Assembly (NCBI RefSeq): GCF_001511835.1
Contig: NZ_LN997848.1
Span: forward strand, 3,934,001 to 3,998,000
Length of the DNA stretch: 64,000 nt
Origin: Magnetospirillum sp. XM-1
Lineage (GTDB): Bacteria; Pseudomonadota; Alphaproteobacteria; Rhodospirillales; Magnetospirillaceae
Direction of reading: 5' to 3'
Part shown: piece after piece, positions 22,108 to 30,673 of the stretch
Numbering within the stretch: the first letter of the stretch is position 1
Layout: each line of letters begins with the position of its first letter
Program-made: the position numbers and the translations under genes
Notes under the pieces: model-generated
What the model was told of the DNA's origin: nothing
The model's input: only the letters and a program-made list of their open reading frames with translations
The model's database searches: none

Positions 22108-23610
22108 ATGAACGCAGCCGACGAAATTCTCGGCCCCAGCCTCGGCTCGGGTCGCGGGGAGAGCCTTGCCATCATCTGCGGCGGGCAGACCCTGACCTAT
22201 GACCAGCTGAACCGCCTGGCCTGCCGCTTCGGTAACGCCATGCTGGCCGCCGGCGTCACCCGCCAGCAGCCCGTCCTGCTGCTGCTCGACGACGGCCCCG
22301 AACTGGTGGCGGCCTATCTGGGCGCCATGAAGGCCGGTCTGGTGGCCGTGGCGCTGAACACCCGCCTCTCGCCCAAGGACCTGTCCCACGCGCTGGGTGA
22401 CAGCGGCGCGCCGCTGCTGCTGGCGGAAGCCGCGCTCAAGGACCTGGCCGCCGAATCCCTGGCCCTGGCCCGCGCCTCGGCCCGCATGGTGACCACCGAC
22501 GATTTCGCCGCCTTCCTGGACGGCGCCTCCGACCAATTGACCTCGGCCGACATGTCGCCCGAGGATATGGCGCTGTGGATGTACACCTCGGGCACCACCG
22601 GCCAGCCCAAGGGCGCCGTGCATGTCCACGGCTCCATCCCCTTAGGCGAGCGCCATGTGCGCGAGAATCTGGGCCTTGAGCCCGGCGACCGCATCTTCTC
22701 CACCTCCAAGCTGTTCTTCGCCTATCCCCTGGGCCACTGCCTGATCGGCGCGCTTCGGTGCGGCGGCACCCTGGTGCTCCATCGCGGCTGGCCGGATGCC
22801 GCCGCCGCCGCCGAGGTCATTGAGAGCACCCGGCCCAAGGTGGTGCTGTCGGTCCCCTCGCTCTATCGCATCATGCTGAAGGACGGCGTGGCGTCGTCCG
22901 AGGCCTTCCGGGGTGTGCGCACCTGGGTCTCGGCGGGCGAGAACCTGCCGGCCGAGCTCTGCCGCCGCTGGATGGAGGAGACCGGCGGCCTGATGCTGGA
23001 AGGCATCGGCGCCACCGAGGCGCTGTTCCTGTTCATCGCCAGCACTCCGACCGCCATGAAGCCCGGCGCCTGCGGCCGGCCGCTGCCCTGGGCCGAGGCC
23101 CAGCTGCGCACGCCATCGGGCGAGATCATCACCGCGCCGGACACCCCCGGCGATCTGTGGGTGCGCATGGATTCGCTGTTCCGCCGCTACCACAACCGCC
23201 CCGACGTCACCCAGCGGGTGCTGAAGGACGGCTGGTGGAAGACCGGCGACGTGTTCAGCATGGATTCCGAGGGCTGGTGGAGCCCGCAGGGGCGCTCCGA
23301 CGACATGATCAAGGTCTCGGGCCAGTGGGTCAGCCCCGCCGAGGTCGAGGAAGCCGCCCTGATGGTGCCGGGCGTCGCCGACGCCGTGGCGGTGGGCATT
23401 CCCAACGAGGACGGGCTGGTCCGCCTGGTGCTTTACGCCGTGGCCGAGGCGGGCGAGCACGAGCCGGTGCTGGAAACCCGCATCGTCGAGACCCTGCGCT
23501 CCAAGCTGGCCATCTACAAATGCCCGCGCAATGTCCGCTTCCTCGAAGTCATCCCCCGCACCGCCACCGGGAAGGTGCAAAGGTTCAAGCTGCGCGAGGC
23601 TGGGGCCTGA
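22108..23610 (+). CDS. AMP-dependent acyl-CoA ligase, benzoate-CoA ligase-like
   Basis: This 500-residue adenylate-forming enzyme would activate a carboxylic acid to its CoA thioester. The AMP-binding loop is YTSGTTGQPKG, the A5-type motif is GIGATEALFLF, the hinge/aspartate region is WWKTGD, and the catalytic lysine motif is TATGKVQR near the C-terminus. Length and the LFFAYPLGH segment are like benzoate-CoA ligases; a related aromatic or cyclic acid cannot be excluded. It follows the binding protein in the same direction, suggesting uptake plus activation in one unit. It contains a rare TTA codon at 22642. Confidence 0.88.
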   Translation: MNAADEILGPSLGSGRGESLAIICGGQTLTYDQLNRLACRFGNAMLAAGVTRQQPVLLLLDDGPELVAAYLGAMKAGLVAVALNTRLSPKDLSHALGDSGAPLLLAEAALKDLAAESLALARASARMVTTDDFAAFLDGASDQLTSADMSPEDMALWMYTSGTTGQPKGAVHVHGSIPLGERHVRENLGLEPGDRIFSTSKLFFAYPLGHCLIGALRCGGTLVLHRGWPDAAAAAEVIESTRPKVVLSVPSLYRIMLKDGVASSEAFRGVRTWVSAGENLPAELCRRWMEETGGLMLEGIGATEALFLFIASTPTAMKPGACGRPLPWAEAQLRTPSGEIITAPDTPGDLWVRMDSLFRRYHNRPDVTQRVLKDGWWKTGDVFSMDSEGWWSPQGRSDDMIKVSGQWVSPAEVEEAALMVPGVADAVAVGIPNEDGLVRLVLYAVAEAGEHEPVLETRIVETLRSKLAIYKCPRNVRFLEVIPRTATGKVQRFKLREAGA

Positions 23611-23659
23611 GGTGATAGGAGGCCCAATCGACGTTCAAGCGGATAGGCCGGAAAATGGG

Positions 23660-23745
23660 CCACAGATGAACACAGATTCCCGCTGCGCGGGACACAGATA
23701 AGGAAAATTCCCAATTCATCTGTGTTTATCTGTGTTCATCTGTGG
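23660..23745. repeat. Interspersed palindromic repeat, ATCTGTGTT family
   Basis: An 18-base perfect inverted repeat (23660-23677 and 23728-23745, arm ATCTGTGTTCATCTGTGG) brackets a smaller hairpin TCCCGC-TGC-GCGGGA (23678-23692) and an inner pair ACACAGAT/ATCTGTGT (23692-23699, 23718-23725). It is AT-richer than its surroundings and non-coding. A related, diverged copy is at 26331-26365. Confidence 0.8.
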
Positions 23746-23834
23746 CTGAAATTTAATGCTCCGGCCCCAAATCGGCCGAATTCCCTGAAAATCGATACAG
23801 CCTGGGCCATAACCCGACAGGAAGGAGTGCCGCC

Positions 23835-24785
23835 GTGAAAGCCATCCTCTGCGACCGGTTCGGCGGCTCCGAGGTGATGCGCCTGGGCGAGATCGAGACG
23901 CCCTCGCCCGGTCCCGGCGAGGTCTTGATCCGCATCCATGCCGCCGGGGTCAATCCGGTGGACTGGAAGATCAGGGAAGGCGGTCTGGCGCGGCTGTTTC
24001 CCTGCAAGTTCCCGCTGATCCCCGGCTGGGACGCCGCCGGCACCATCGCGGCCCTGGGGGACGGCGTGACGGGCCTGTCCGTGGGAGAGCGGGTGTGGTC
24101 GTTCTGCCGCAAGCCCGACATCCAATGGGGCACCTACGCCGAATACGTGGTGATGAGCGCCGACAGCGTCGCCCCCATGCCGGCCAATTACACCTTCGCC
24201 CAGGCCTCGACCGTGCCGCTGGCGGCGCTGACCGCCTGGCAATCCCTGCTGGAGGTGGCACAGTTGCGGTCGGGCCAGAGCGTGCTGATCCATGCCGGGG
24301 CGGGCGGCGTCGGCGGCTTCGCCGTTCCCATCGCCAAATGGGTGGGCGCCACGGTGATCGCCACCGCCCAGGCGGCCAATCACGATTATGTGCGCTCGCT
24401 GGGCGCCGATCACGTCATCGACTATGCGACAGAGGATTTCGTCGCCGCCACAAGCGTCCTGGCGCCGGAAGGCGTCGACATGGCCTTCGGCACGGTGGGC
24501 GGCGAGGTGCTGACCCGATCCTACGAAACGGTGAAGCCGGGGGGGCTGCTGGTTTCCATCACCGACAAGACCGACAGGGACCTGGCCGAGCGCTTAGGGA
24601 TCCGCTGCAAGTACGTGTTCGTCAAACCCGACGCCGGCCATCTGCGCCGCCTGTCCTCGCTGGCCGAACAAGGCGTGCTGCGGGTGCCCGACATCGTCGA
24701 GATGCCGCTCGCCCGCGCCGCCGAGGCGCTGGACCTGTCGCGCACCGGACATGTGCGCGGCAAGATCGTGCTGACGGTGGGGTAG
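23835..24785 (+). CDS. Zinc-independent NADPH:quinone-type oxidoreductase (MDR superfamily)
   Basis: The 316-residue product is a medium-chain dehydrogenase/reductase. The N-terminal catalytic domain has HAAGVNPVDWKIREGG. The Rossmann domain has the dinucleotide motif AGAGGVGGFAVPIAKW near residue 155. The zinc-ligand residues of true alcohol dehydrogenases are absent, which points to the quinone oxidoreductase branch. The start is a GTG at 23835 preceded by GAAGGAGTG. Substrate unknown. It converges with the hemerythrin gene, with one base between their stops. Confidence 0.88.
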   Translation: MKAILCDRFGGSEVMRLGEIETPSPGPGEVLIRIHAAGVNPVDWKIREGGLARLFPCKFPLIPGWDAAGTIAALGDGVTGLSVGERVWSFCRKPDIQWGTYAEYVVMSADSVAPMPANYTFAQASTVPLAALTAWQSLLEVAQLRSGQSVLIHAGAGGVGGFAVPIAKWVGATVIATAQAANHDYVRSLGADHVIDYATEDFVAATSVLAPEGVDMAFGTVGGEVLTRSYETVKPGGLLVSITDKTDRDLAERLGIRCKYVFVKPDAGHLRRLSSLAEQGVLRVPDIVEMPLARAAEALDLSRTGHVRGKIVLTVG

Positions 24786-24786
24786 G

Positions 24787-25191
24787 TTATTCGCCCTTGA
24801 AATAGGTGCGGTAGAGCATGTCCTCGCCCAGGATATGCTCCAGCAGCCAGGCCTTGAGGAAGGCGGTCATCTCGGTGGTGAGCGCGTCCGGGGTCTCGCC
24901 GGCCAGATGGCGGTCGCGAAAGGCGATCACCGAGGCCTTGAGCCGCTGATGGTCTTCCTGCTGCTTTTCCAGGCGCGGATAGTTGCGCGACTTCAGCGCC
25001 ATTTCCTCGGCGGCGAAATGGGTATCGGCATAGGCCAGCAATTCGTCGAACAGCCAGCCCAGTTCGGCGATGCTCTCGCCGCCGTGCCAGGCGTCGTACA
25101 GGCGGTTGAGCAGGGTGATGAGCTTCTGATGGTCGGCATCCATACGGGCCGAACCGACGCTGAAGGACGGATCCCACTCGATCAGAGACAT
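24787..25191 (-). CDS. Bacteriohemerythrin
   Basis: A 134-residue single-domain hemerythrin, likely to bind oxygen (or nitric oxide) at a di-iron site. Candidate ligands are His21 (DADHQKL), His58 and Glu62 (THFAAEE), His81 (QEDHQRL) and the C-terminal LEHILGEDMLYR with His and Asp. Such proteins are common in microaerophilic spirilla. In a nitrogen fixer an oxygen store or sensor is plausible (inference). It stands alone. Confidence 0.92.
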   Translation of the reverse strand: MSLIEWDPSFSVGSARMDADHQKLITLLNRLYDAWHGGESIAELGWLFDELLAYADTHFAAEEMALKSRNYPRLEKQQEDHQRLKASVIAFRDRHLAGETPDALTTEMTAFLKAWLLEHILGEDMLYRTYFKGE

Positions 25192-25348
25192 CAGCTCACC
25201 TTGTTCCAGATCGAAACTGCTCTATCCCAGAGTCTTAGGTCAAGTGCCGCCCATGGGCAAGCCTCTCCCTCAGCATATGTTTATTGGTTGCGAAATAGCG
25301 CCGCCCCGACCATGATCCGCCGCCACGGCAATTCCAAACGGATCCACC

Positions 25349-26143
25349 ATGCTCGCCATGATCGAAGCCCTTCTCCTCGGCATCGTCGAGGGGCTTACCG
25401 AATTCCTGCCCATCTCCAGCACCGCCCACCTGATGCTGATCGGCGACATGCTGGGCTTCGAGGGACCGGCGGGCAAGACCTTCGAGATCGTCATCCAACT
25501 GGGCGCCATCCTGGCCGTCTGCGTGGTGTTCTGGCCCCGCCTGTGGGGCGTGGCCACCACCTTGAACCAGCCGCGCTCGGTGGCCTTCGTCCGCAACGTG
25601 CTGCTGGCTTTCCTGCCGGCCGCGGTGATCGGCGCCACGCTTTACAAGTACATCAAGCAGATGCTGGAATCGCCGCTGATCGCCGCCGTGGCCCTGGTGG
25701 TGGGCGGCTTCGCCATCCTGCTCATCGAGCGCCTGGTCAAGCGTGCCCGCATCCATGACATCGAGGACATGTCCCCGGCCCTGGCCTTTGGTGTCGGCTT
25801 CTGCCAGGTTCTGGCCATGGTGCCGGGCGTGTCGCGGGCCGGGGCCACCATCATGGGCTCCATGCTGCTGGGCCTCGACCGCCGCGCGGCGGCCGAGTTC
25901 TCGTTCTTCCTGGCCATTCCCACCATGTGCGGCGCCTCGGCCTATTCCCTCTACAAGAACTGGGCGACGCTGTCCTTCGACGGAGCCGGCCTGATCGCCA
26001 TCGGCTTCGTCGCGGCGTTCCTCTCGGCCCTGGTGGTGGTGCGGGGCTTCATCGGCTTCGTCGGACGCCACGGCTTCGCCCCGTTCGCCTGGTACCGCAT
26101 CGTCTTCGGCTCGGTGATGATCGCCCTGATCCTGAGCCGTTAG
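25349..26143 (+). CDS. uppP: Undecaprenyl-diphosphatase UppP
   Basis: UppP is the polytopic inner-membrane enzyme that recycles undecaprenyl diphosphate for cell-wall synthesis. The 264-residue product has the two family motifs: EGLTEFLPISSTAHL near the N-terminus and PGVSRAGATIMGSMLLG near residue 165. About seven to eight hydrophobic segments are visible. The start is the ATG at 25349 or 25358. It is flanked downstream by repeat-rich non-coding DNA. Confidence 0.96.
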   Translation: MLAMIEALLLGIVEGLTEFLPISSTAHLMLIGDMLGFEGPAGKTFEIVIQLGAILAVCVVFWPRLWGVATTLNQPRSVAFVRNVLLAFLPAAVIGATLYKYIKQMLESPLIAAVALVVGGFAILLIERLVKRARIHDIEDMSPALAFGVGFCQVLAMVPGVSRAGATIMGSMLLGLDRRAAAEFSFFLAIPTMCGASAYSLYKNWATLSFDGAGLIAIGFVAAFLSALVVVRGFIGFVGRHGFAPFAWYRIVFGSVMIALILSR

Positions 26144-26178
26144 AACTTCGGGCGGCAAATCCGTGCCGCTCCGGTTCC

Positions 26179-26210
26179 CGTCATGCCCGGACTTGATCCG
26201 GGCATCCACG
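26179..26210. repeat. Palindromic repeat unit with CTTGA loop
   Basis: ATGCCCGGA (26183-26191), CTTGA, TCCGGGCAT (26197-26205), flanked by CGTC and CCACG. It matches the short palindromic repeats common in alphaproteobacterial chromosomes and the copies at 9106 and 26453 in this window. Confidence 0.75.
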
Positions 26211-26444
26211 CCTTGCCGCCCGGATCATTCTTTCATGAGGCATCGCAGAGGGGCGGCGTAGATTGCCGGGTCAAGCCTACGGCTGTCCGGTTTGATTTGA
26301 GACGGCCGAGAGCGTGTCGCAAGACACGATGCGGTGCTTCGCACCGCTCGCGGATAAACGCGGATATACACCTTCTTTCTGCCGTCCCCCCCCCCCCGGG
26401 TTTGCCCCGTTGGCGTATACGCGCCGCGACCAGCGGGGAGCGAT

Positions 26445-26478
26445 TCCTGGGTCCCGGGTCAAGCCCGGGGTGACGGCT
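26445..26478. repeat. Palindromic repeat unit with TCAAG loop
   Basis: CCCGGG (26453-26458), TCAAG, CCCGGG (26464-26469) followed by GTGACGG, the reverse orientation of the 26179 copy. The arms are shorter and slightly diverged. Confidence 0.65.
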
Positions 26479-26530
26479 GGAGATTCGTGTCCGGGGACGA
26501 AATCCCGCCCCCCTCACTGCCTTGCGGGCA

Positions 26531-26562
26531 AAAGAAAAGGGCCGCCGGAAATCCGGCGGCCC
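26531..26562 (-). terminator. Rho-independent terminator of actP
   Basis: Read on the minus strand, GGGCCGCCGGA (26552-26562 on the complement) pairs with TCCGGCGGCCC around two bases, an 11-base-pair stem, followed by TTTTCTTTT. It lies 30 bases beyond the actP stop. This is the clearest intrinsic terminator in the window. Confidence 0.9.
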
Positions 26563-26591
26563 AGTCAGAAAGTATGTTGCCTGTGCCGGCC

Positions 26592-28277
26592 TTAGTGGCT
26601 GGCGGCGCCTTCGGCACCCAGGCCGGTCTCGGACCGGATGGACTGGGCTTCGTAGGCGGCGCGTTCGGCCTGGGCCTGCGGGCTGTTGTCCATGATGGAG
26701 AACAGCCAGGAGAAGAAGAAGGCCGCCGGCACCGAGAACAGGGCCGGATAGGCGAAGGGGAAGATCTCGGCCTTGAAGCCGAAGCTCTGCACCCACACGG
26801 CCTTGGACAGAACCACCATGATCACCGACATCAACAGGCCGATCATGCCGCCGAGAACGGCGCCACGGGTGGTCAGGCCGCCCCAGAACATGGACAGCAC
26901 CAGCACCGGGAAGTTGGCCGAGGCCGCGACCGAGAAGGTGAGCGCCACGATGAACGCCACGTTCTGCTTCTCGAAGATCAGGCCCAGCAGCACGGCGACG
27001 ATGCCGAGAGCGATGGACGAGATCTTGGAGACGGTCACTTCCTTACCTTCGGTGGCCTGGCCGTGCATGATGACGCTGGCGTACAGGTCGTGCGAAATCG
27101 CCGACGCGCCCGCCAGGGTCAGGCCCGACACCACCGCGAGGATGGTGGCGAAGGCCACGGCCGAGATGAAGCCGAGGAACAGGTTGCCGCCGATGGCGTG
27201 GGCCAGCCACACCGCGGCCATGTTGTTGCCGCCCTTCAGGTCCAGGGCGCCGACGCCCTTGGTCAGGTACTCGGGATTGGTGGCCACCAGGGTGATGGCG
27301 CCGAAACCGATGATGAAGGTCAGGATGTAGAAGTAGCCGATGAAACCGGTGGCGTAGAACACCGACTTGCGGGCTTCACGCGCATCGGGAACGGTGAAGA
27401 AGCGCATGAGGATGTGCGGCAGGCCGGCGGTGCCGAACATCAGCGCCATGCCCAGCGAGATGGCGTCCACCGGATTGGTCACCAGGGCACCCGGAGCCAT
27501 GATGGCGGCCTTCTTGGGATGCACCTCGATGGCCTTGACGAACAGCTTCTCGAACGAGAAGCCGAAGTTGTACATCACGCCAAGGGCAATGAAGGTGGCG
27601 CCGCCCAGCAGCAGGCAGGCCTTGATGATCTGCACCCAGGTGGTGGCGACCATGCCGCCGAAGGTGACGTAGACCATCATCAGCGCGCCGACGATCATCA
27701 CGGCGTAGATGTAGTCCATGCCGAACAGCAGCTTGATCAGCTGGCCGGCACCGACCATCTGGCCGATCAGATAGAAGATCACGACGATCAGCGAGCCGGT
27801 GGCCGCGAAGGTGCGGATCGGCGTACGGGCAAGGCGATAGCCGCACACGTCGGCGAAGGTGTACTTGCCCAGGTTGCGCAGGCGCTCGGCGATCAGGAAC
27901 AGGATGATCGGCCAACCGACCAGCCAGCCCACCGAGAAGATCAGGCCGTCATAGCCCGAACCGTACACCAGCGCGGAAATGCCCAGGAACGAAGCGGCCG
28001 ACATGTAGTCGCCCGCGATGGCCAGGCCGTTCTGGAAGCCGGTAATGCCGCCGCCGGCGGCGTAGAAGTCGGCGGCGGTCTTGGTGCGGCCCGCGGCCCA
28101 GTAGGTGATGCCGAGGGTCGCGCCCACGAAGATCACGAACATGATGATGGCGTGCCAGTTGGTTTCCTGCTTCTGAGCACCACCCATGTCGGCACCGGCC
28201 GCCAGAGCGGCGGTAGCCAGGAGCGCCACGCCGCCGAAGGCGAGCGCGGACGCAATTGCGGTCTTGGTCGTCTTCAT
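26592..28277 (-). CDS. actP: Cation/acetate-type sodium:solute symporter ActP
   Basis: ActP imports acetate and similar short carboxylates with a cation. The 561-residue product starts at the ATG at 28277 ([10 protein letters not shown]). It has a signal-like first helix ([12 protein letters not shown]), then the family's thirteen or so hydrophobic segments. [20 protein letters not shown] and the [18 protein letters not shown] region are typical. The start overlaps the DUF485 stop as TGATG, so the two are translationally coupled. It ends in a strong terminator. Confidence 0.95.
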   Translation of the reverse strand: MKTTKTAIASALAFGGVALLATAALAAGADMGGAQKQETNWHAIIMFVIFVGATLGITYWAAGRTKTAADFYAAGGGITGFQNGLAIAGDYMSAASFLGISALVYGSGYDGLIFSVGWLVGWPIILFLIAERLRNLGKYTFADVCGYRLARTPIRTFAATGSLIVVIFYLIGQMVGAGQLIKLLFGMDYIYAVMIVGALMMVYVTFGGMVATTWVQIIKACLLLGGATFIALGVMYNFGFSFEKLFVKAIEVHPKKAAIMAPGALVTNPVDAISLGMALMFGTAGLPHILMRFFTVPDAREARKSVFYATGFIGYFYILTFIIGFGAITLVATNPEYLTKGVGALDLKGGNNMAAVWLAHAIGGNLFLGFISAVAFATILAVVSGLTLAGASAISHDLYASVIMHGQATEGKEVTVSKISSIALGIVAVLLGLIFEKQNVAFIVALTFSVAASANFPVLVLSMFWGGLTTRGAVLGGMIGLLMSVIMVVLSKAVWVQSFGFKAEIFPFAYPALFSVPAAFFFSWLFSIMDNSPQAQAERAAYEAQSIRSETGLGAEGAASH

Positions 28278-28633
28278 CAGCGGGATTCCTCGATGATCTG
28301 GCGGTTCATTTCGTCGAACTCGCCATTGGCGCGATAGACGTAGATGCCGGTCAGCACGATGGCCGACAGGATGACGCCCACACCGATGGGAAAGCCGATG
28401 GTCATCACCCCCGCGGCCGACAGCAGGGTGCCGAGCCACGCCTTGTTGAAGGCGATGATGAGGATGAAGCCGAAATAGATGACCAGCATGATCACCGACA
28501 GCGTCCACGCGAAGGCGTTCCGCTTGGCAACCAGTTCCTTGAACTTCGGATTGTTCCGAATGTGCTCGGCGCTCGCGAGATGCGCAGCCGAAGGTGCGTT
28601 ATGTGAGCTCACTTTGACCCTCCACTTTGTCAT
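28277..28633 (-). CDS. DUF485 membrane protein (YjcH type), ActP partner
   Basis: The 118-residue product has two hydrophobic helices (about residues 44-63 and 68-98) and the ending [33 protein letters not shown] is the DUF485 signature. In enteric bacteria the homologue is encoded just before actP, as here, and is thought to support the symporter. The start is the ATG at 28633. Confidence 0.93.
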   Translation of the reverse strand: MTKWRVKVSSHNAPSAAHLASAEHIRNNPKFKELVAKRNAFAWTLSVIMLVIYFGFILIIAFNKAWLGTLLSAAGVMTIGFPIGVGVILSAIVLTGIYVYRANGEFDEMNRQIIEESR

Positions 28634-29109
28634 CGCCGCCCCCGGAAAGAGGCGGACGATTGTTGTTTTCAGCTCCCGGTCTTGTTGCCGGATTCAGCAT
28701 TTTTAAGCGTGCAGGCGCACGAGGGCACCTATGCGTACGCGTCATACGCCCGCAGCTTGCCTGAGGCGACGAACCTCATTAACATCCGCTTCCTTTGGCG
28801 TCAACACCAACCGAAAGCACCTGATTTATTCAATAGGTTATTCTAATGAGAAATTAGGTATTCGTTTCGAACCTTCACCAGCTTTTATCAAGACAACGCC
28901 AAATTCCCTTTCAGTTTCTGTTTAGATTACAGAAATTGTCACTTGACGCTCCCGCCGCGACGAGGCGAAGCCGCCCAACCCACATAGAGTAAACACCCTA
29001 TCGTGTTCTCGGAATGGATTGATCGGCACATTTAGACTTTTACGATATGGCCTCTTTTCAGGCTGAAATAGGTTGAATTTTCCACCTCCGCCACTATCGT
29101 ACACGCGCC
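28634..29109. other. Divergent regulatory region, DUF485/actP and CBS-DUF294 gene
   Basis: These 476 bases lie between divergent starts and are noticeably AT-richer than average (28780-28930, 29000-29090), consistent with promoters on both sides. I cannot assign a sigma factor or an operator. A short plus-strand frame at 28731-28925 shows no family feature and I do not call it. Confidence 0.5.
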
Positions 29110-30549
29110 ATGAACGACATCGCCGCTCTCGCCCGCATTGACAGTTTTCCCTATCGCCATCGCCTGCGCGAGGTGATGAGCACCCCCGTGCTCACCGCGC
29201 TGGCCTCGGTAACCCTGCACGACGCGGTTCACCGCATGTACGAGGCCAGGGTGTCCTCCATCGTCGGCATCGATGCCGATGGACGCACGCTGGGCATCTT
29301 CACCGAGCGCGACCTGCTGCGCATCCTGTCCAACAACGGTCCGGCCGGTCTGGAGCTGACGCTCGACCAGACCATGACCAAGCCGGTGGCCACCGTTCCG
29401 GCCGACGCCTACGTCTACGTGGCGCTGGCCCGGATGACCCGGCTTGGCCTCCGGCATCTGGTGGTGGTCGACGCCGACAACCGGCCGCTGGGCATGATCA
29501 CCGGCCGGGCGCTGCTCAAGGTGCGCGCTACCGAGGCGCTGGTGCTGGGCGATTCGGCGGAAAGCGCCGCCAATCCCGACGAGATGAAGTCGGTGATGAC
29601 CAACCTGCCCAAGCTGGCCAAGGGCCTGCTGGGCGAAGGCGTCACGGCGCGCAACATCGCCTCGGTGATCGCCCTGGTGCTGCGCGACCTGACCGCGCGG
29701 GCCGCCGAACTGGCGGAACAGTCGCTGCTGGATGACGGCTGGGGCCCCGCCCCCGCCCGCTACGCCGTGCTGATCCTGGGTTCCGGCGGGCGCGGCGAGA
29801 GCCTGCTGGCCTTCGACCAGGACAACGCCATCGTCCACGACGGCAAGCCGTCCGACGACCCCTGGTTCGCCGAACTGGGCAAGCGGCTGAACGACACCCT
29901 GAACAAGGCCGGCATCCCGTTCTGCGACGGCGGCGTCATGGCCCGCGAATCCAAGTGGCGCAAGAGCCTGGATGAGTGGCGCGACGAGGTCCACGGCTGG
30001 GTCTTCTCGGTCGAGAACCAGACCGTGATGTTCTGCGACATCTTCTACGACTTCCAGCCGGTGTGGGGCGACCGCGCCCTGGCCGAGGAATTGCGCAGCA
30101 TGGCCATGGAAAAGGCCGCCCAATCGGCCTTCTTCCTGCGCTACCTCGCCCAGAACGTGGCCGGCATGGACGGCTCCATCGGCCTGTTCGGCAATTTCGT
30201 CACCAAGCAGGGCCGCCTCAACGCCAAGAAGTTCGGCCTGCTGCCCCTGGTCAGCGCGGCCCGCATGCGCGCCATCCGCGCCCACATCACCGCCACCGGC
30301 ACCGACGAGCGCTTCGCGGCGCTGAAGGAATCCGGCGTGCTGCACGAAGACGACCTGCGCGATTTCGTCGAGGTGCGCGAGGTCGTGCTGCGCGTCATGC
30401 TCGAGCAGCAACTGGCCGACATCGCCCAGCAGATTCCGGCTTCGGCCAAGATCGATCCCAAGCGCTTCGACAAGCGCACCCGCGCCCGCCTGAAATGGGC
30501 CTTCCGCCGCCTCAAGACGCTGAAGTTCGTCTGCGGCGTGGGTGGGTGA
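29110..30549 (+). CDS. Two CBS domains plus DUF294 nucleotidyltransferase-like protein
   Basis: The 479-residue product starts at the ATG at 29110. Residues about 20-145 form a CBS pair (REVMSTPVLTAL and DQTMTKPVATV), likely an adenine-nucleotide sensor. A nucleotidyltransferase-like core follows with LGSGGRGESLLAFDQDNAIV, where the GSGGRGE and DQD spacing matches the GlnD-type/DUF294 family. The C-terminal helical domain (LFGNFVTKQGRLNAKK) is the DUF294 partner. The GlnD-like fold hints at protein nucleotidylylation, but no substrate is known. It is divergent from actP and converges with the exonuclease fusion. Confidence 0.88.
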   Translation: MNDIAALARIDSFPYRHRLREVMSTPVLTALASVTLHDAVHRMYEARVSSIVGIDADGRTLGIFTERDLLRILSNNGPAGLELTLDQTMTKPVATVPADAYVYVALARMTRLGLRHLVVVDADNRPLGMITGRALLKVRATEALVLGDSAESAANPDEMKSVMTNLPKLAKGLLGEGVTARNIASVIALVLRDLTARAAELAEQSLLDDGWGPAPARYAVLILGSGGRGESLLAFDQDNAIVHDGKPSDDPWFAELGKRLNDTLNKAGIPFCDGGVMARESKWRKSLDEWRDEVHGWVFSVENQTVMFCDIFYDFQPVWGDRALAEELRSMAMEKAAQSAFFLRYLAQNVAGMDGSIGLFGNFVTKQGRLNAKKFGLLPLVSAARMRAIRAHITATGTDERFAALKESGVLHEDDLRDFVEVREVVLRVMLEQQLADIAQQIPASAKIDPKRFDKRTRARLKWAFRRLKTLKFVCGVGG

Positions 30550-30577
30550 GAATACGGGGCTCTCGCCCCGGCCCCGG

Positions 30578-30607
30578 CTGGAGGCGATGCCTCCAGACCT
30601 CCTTTTT
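30578..30607 (+). terminator. Terminator of the CBS-DUF294 gene
   Basis: CTGGAGGC (30578-30585) pairs with GCCTCCAG (30589-30596) around GAT, followed by TTTTT at 30603-30607. It lies 29 bases after the stop. Confidence 0.75.
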
Positions 30608-30627
30608 GTTCATGAATTAAAATGGGG

Positions 30628-30647
30628 TCCGGGGCAAAAGCCCCGGA
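30628..30647 (-). terminator. Hairpin downstream of the exonuclease fusion gene
   Basis: TCCGGGGC (30628-30635), AAAA loop, GCCCCGGA (30640-30647). Read on the minus strand it is followed by CCCCATTTTAATT, so it can end transcription from the 30674-32725 gene. Confidence 0.65.
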
Positions 30648-30673
30648 TGGGTTCGGGCGATAACCCGATTGAC

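Larger units (their letters stand above)
26144..26530. other. Repeat-rich intergenic region between uppP and actP
   Basis: No gene is supported here. It holds two copies of the CTTGA/TCAAG palindromic unit (26179-26210, 26445-26478), a partial copy near 26264-26280, the hairpins GTGTC-N4-GACAC (26314-26327) and GCGGTGC-TTC-GCACCGC (26331-26347), a diverged ATCCGCGTTTATCCG repeat (26351-26365) and a 12-base C run (26386-26397). It lies between converging genes, a typical place for repeats to collect. Confidence 0.7.

Noticed and set aside
26183..26473. Open frames across the uppP-actP intergenic repeats
   Set aside because: They read through palindromic repeats and homopolymer runs, as expected for non-coding GC-rich DNA.
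26487..28337. 616-residue frame opposite actP
   Set aside because: His/Gln/Asp-rich antisense composition and no motif; actP is clear on the minus strand.
28731..28925. 64-residue open frame in the actP upstream region
   Set aside because: It lies in an AT-rich promoter-like region, with no family feature or ribosome-binding site.
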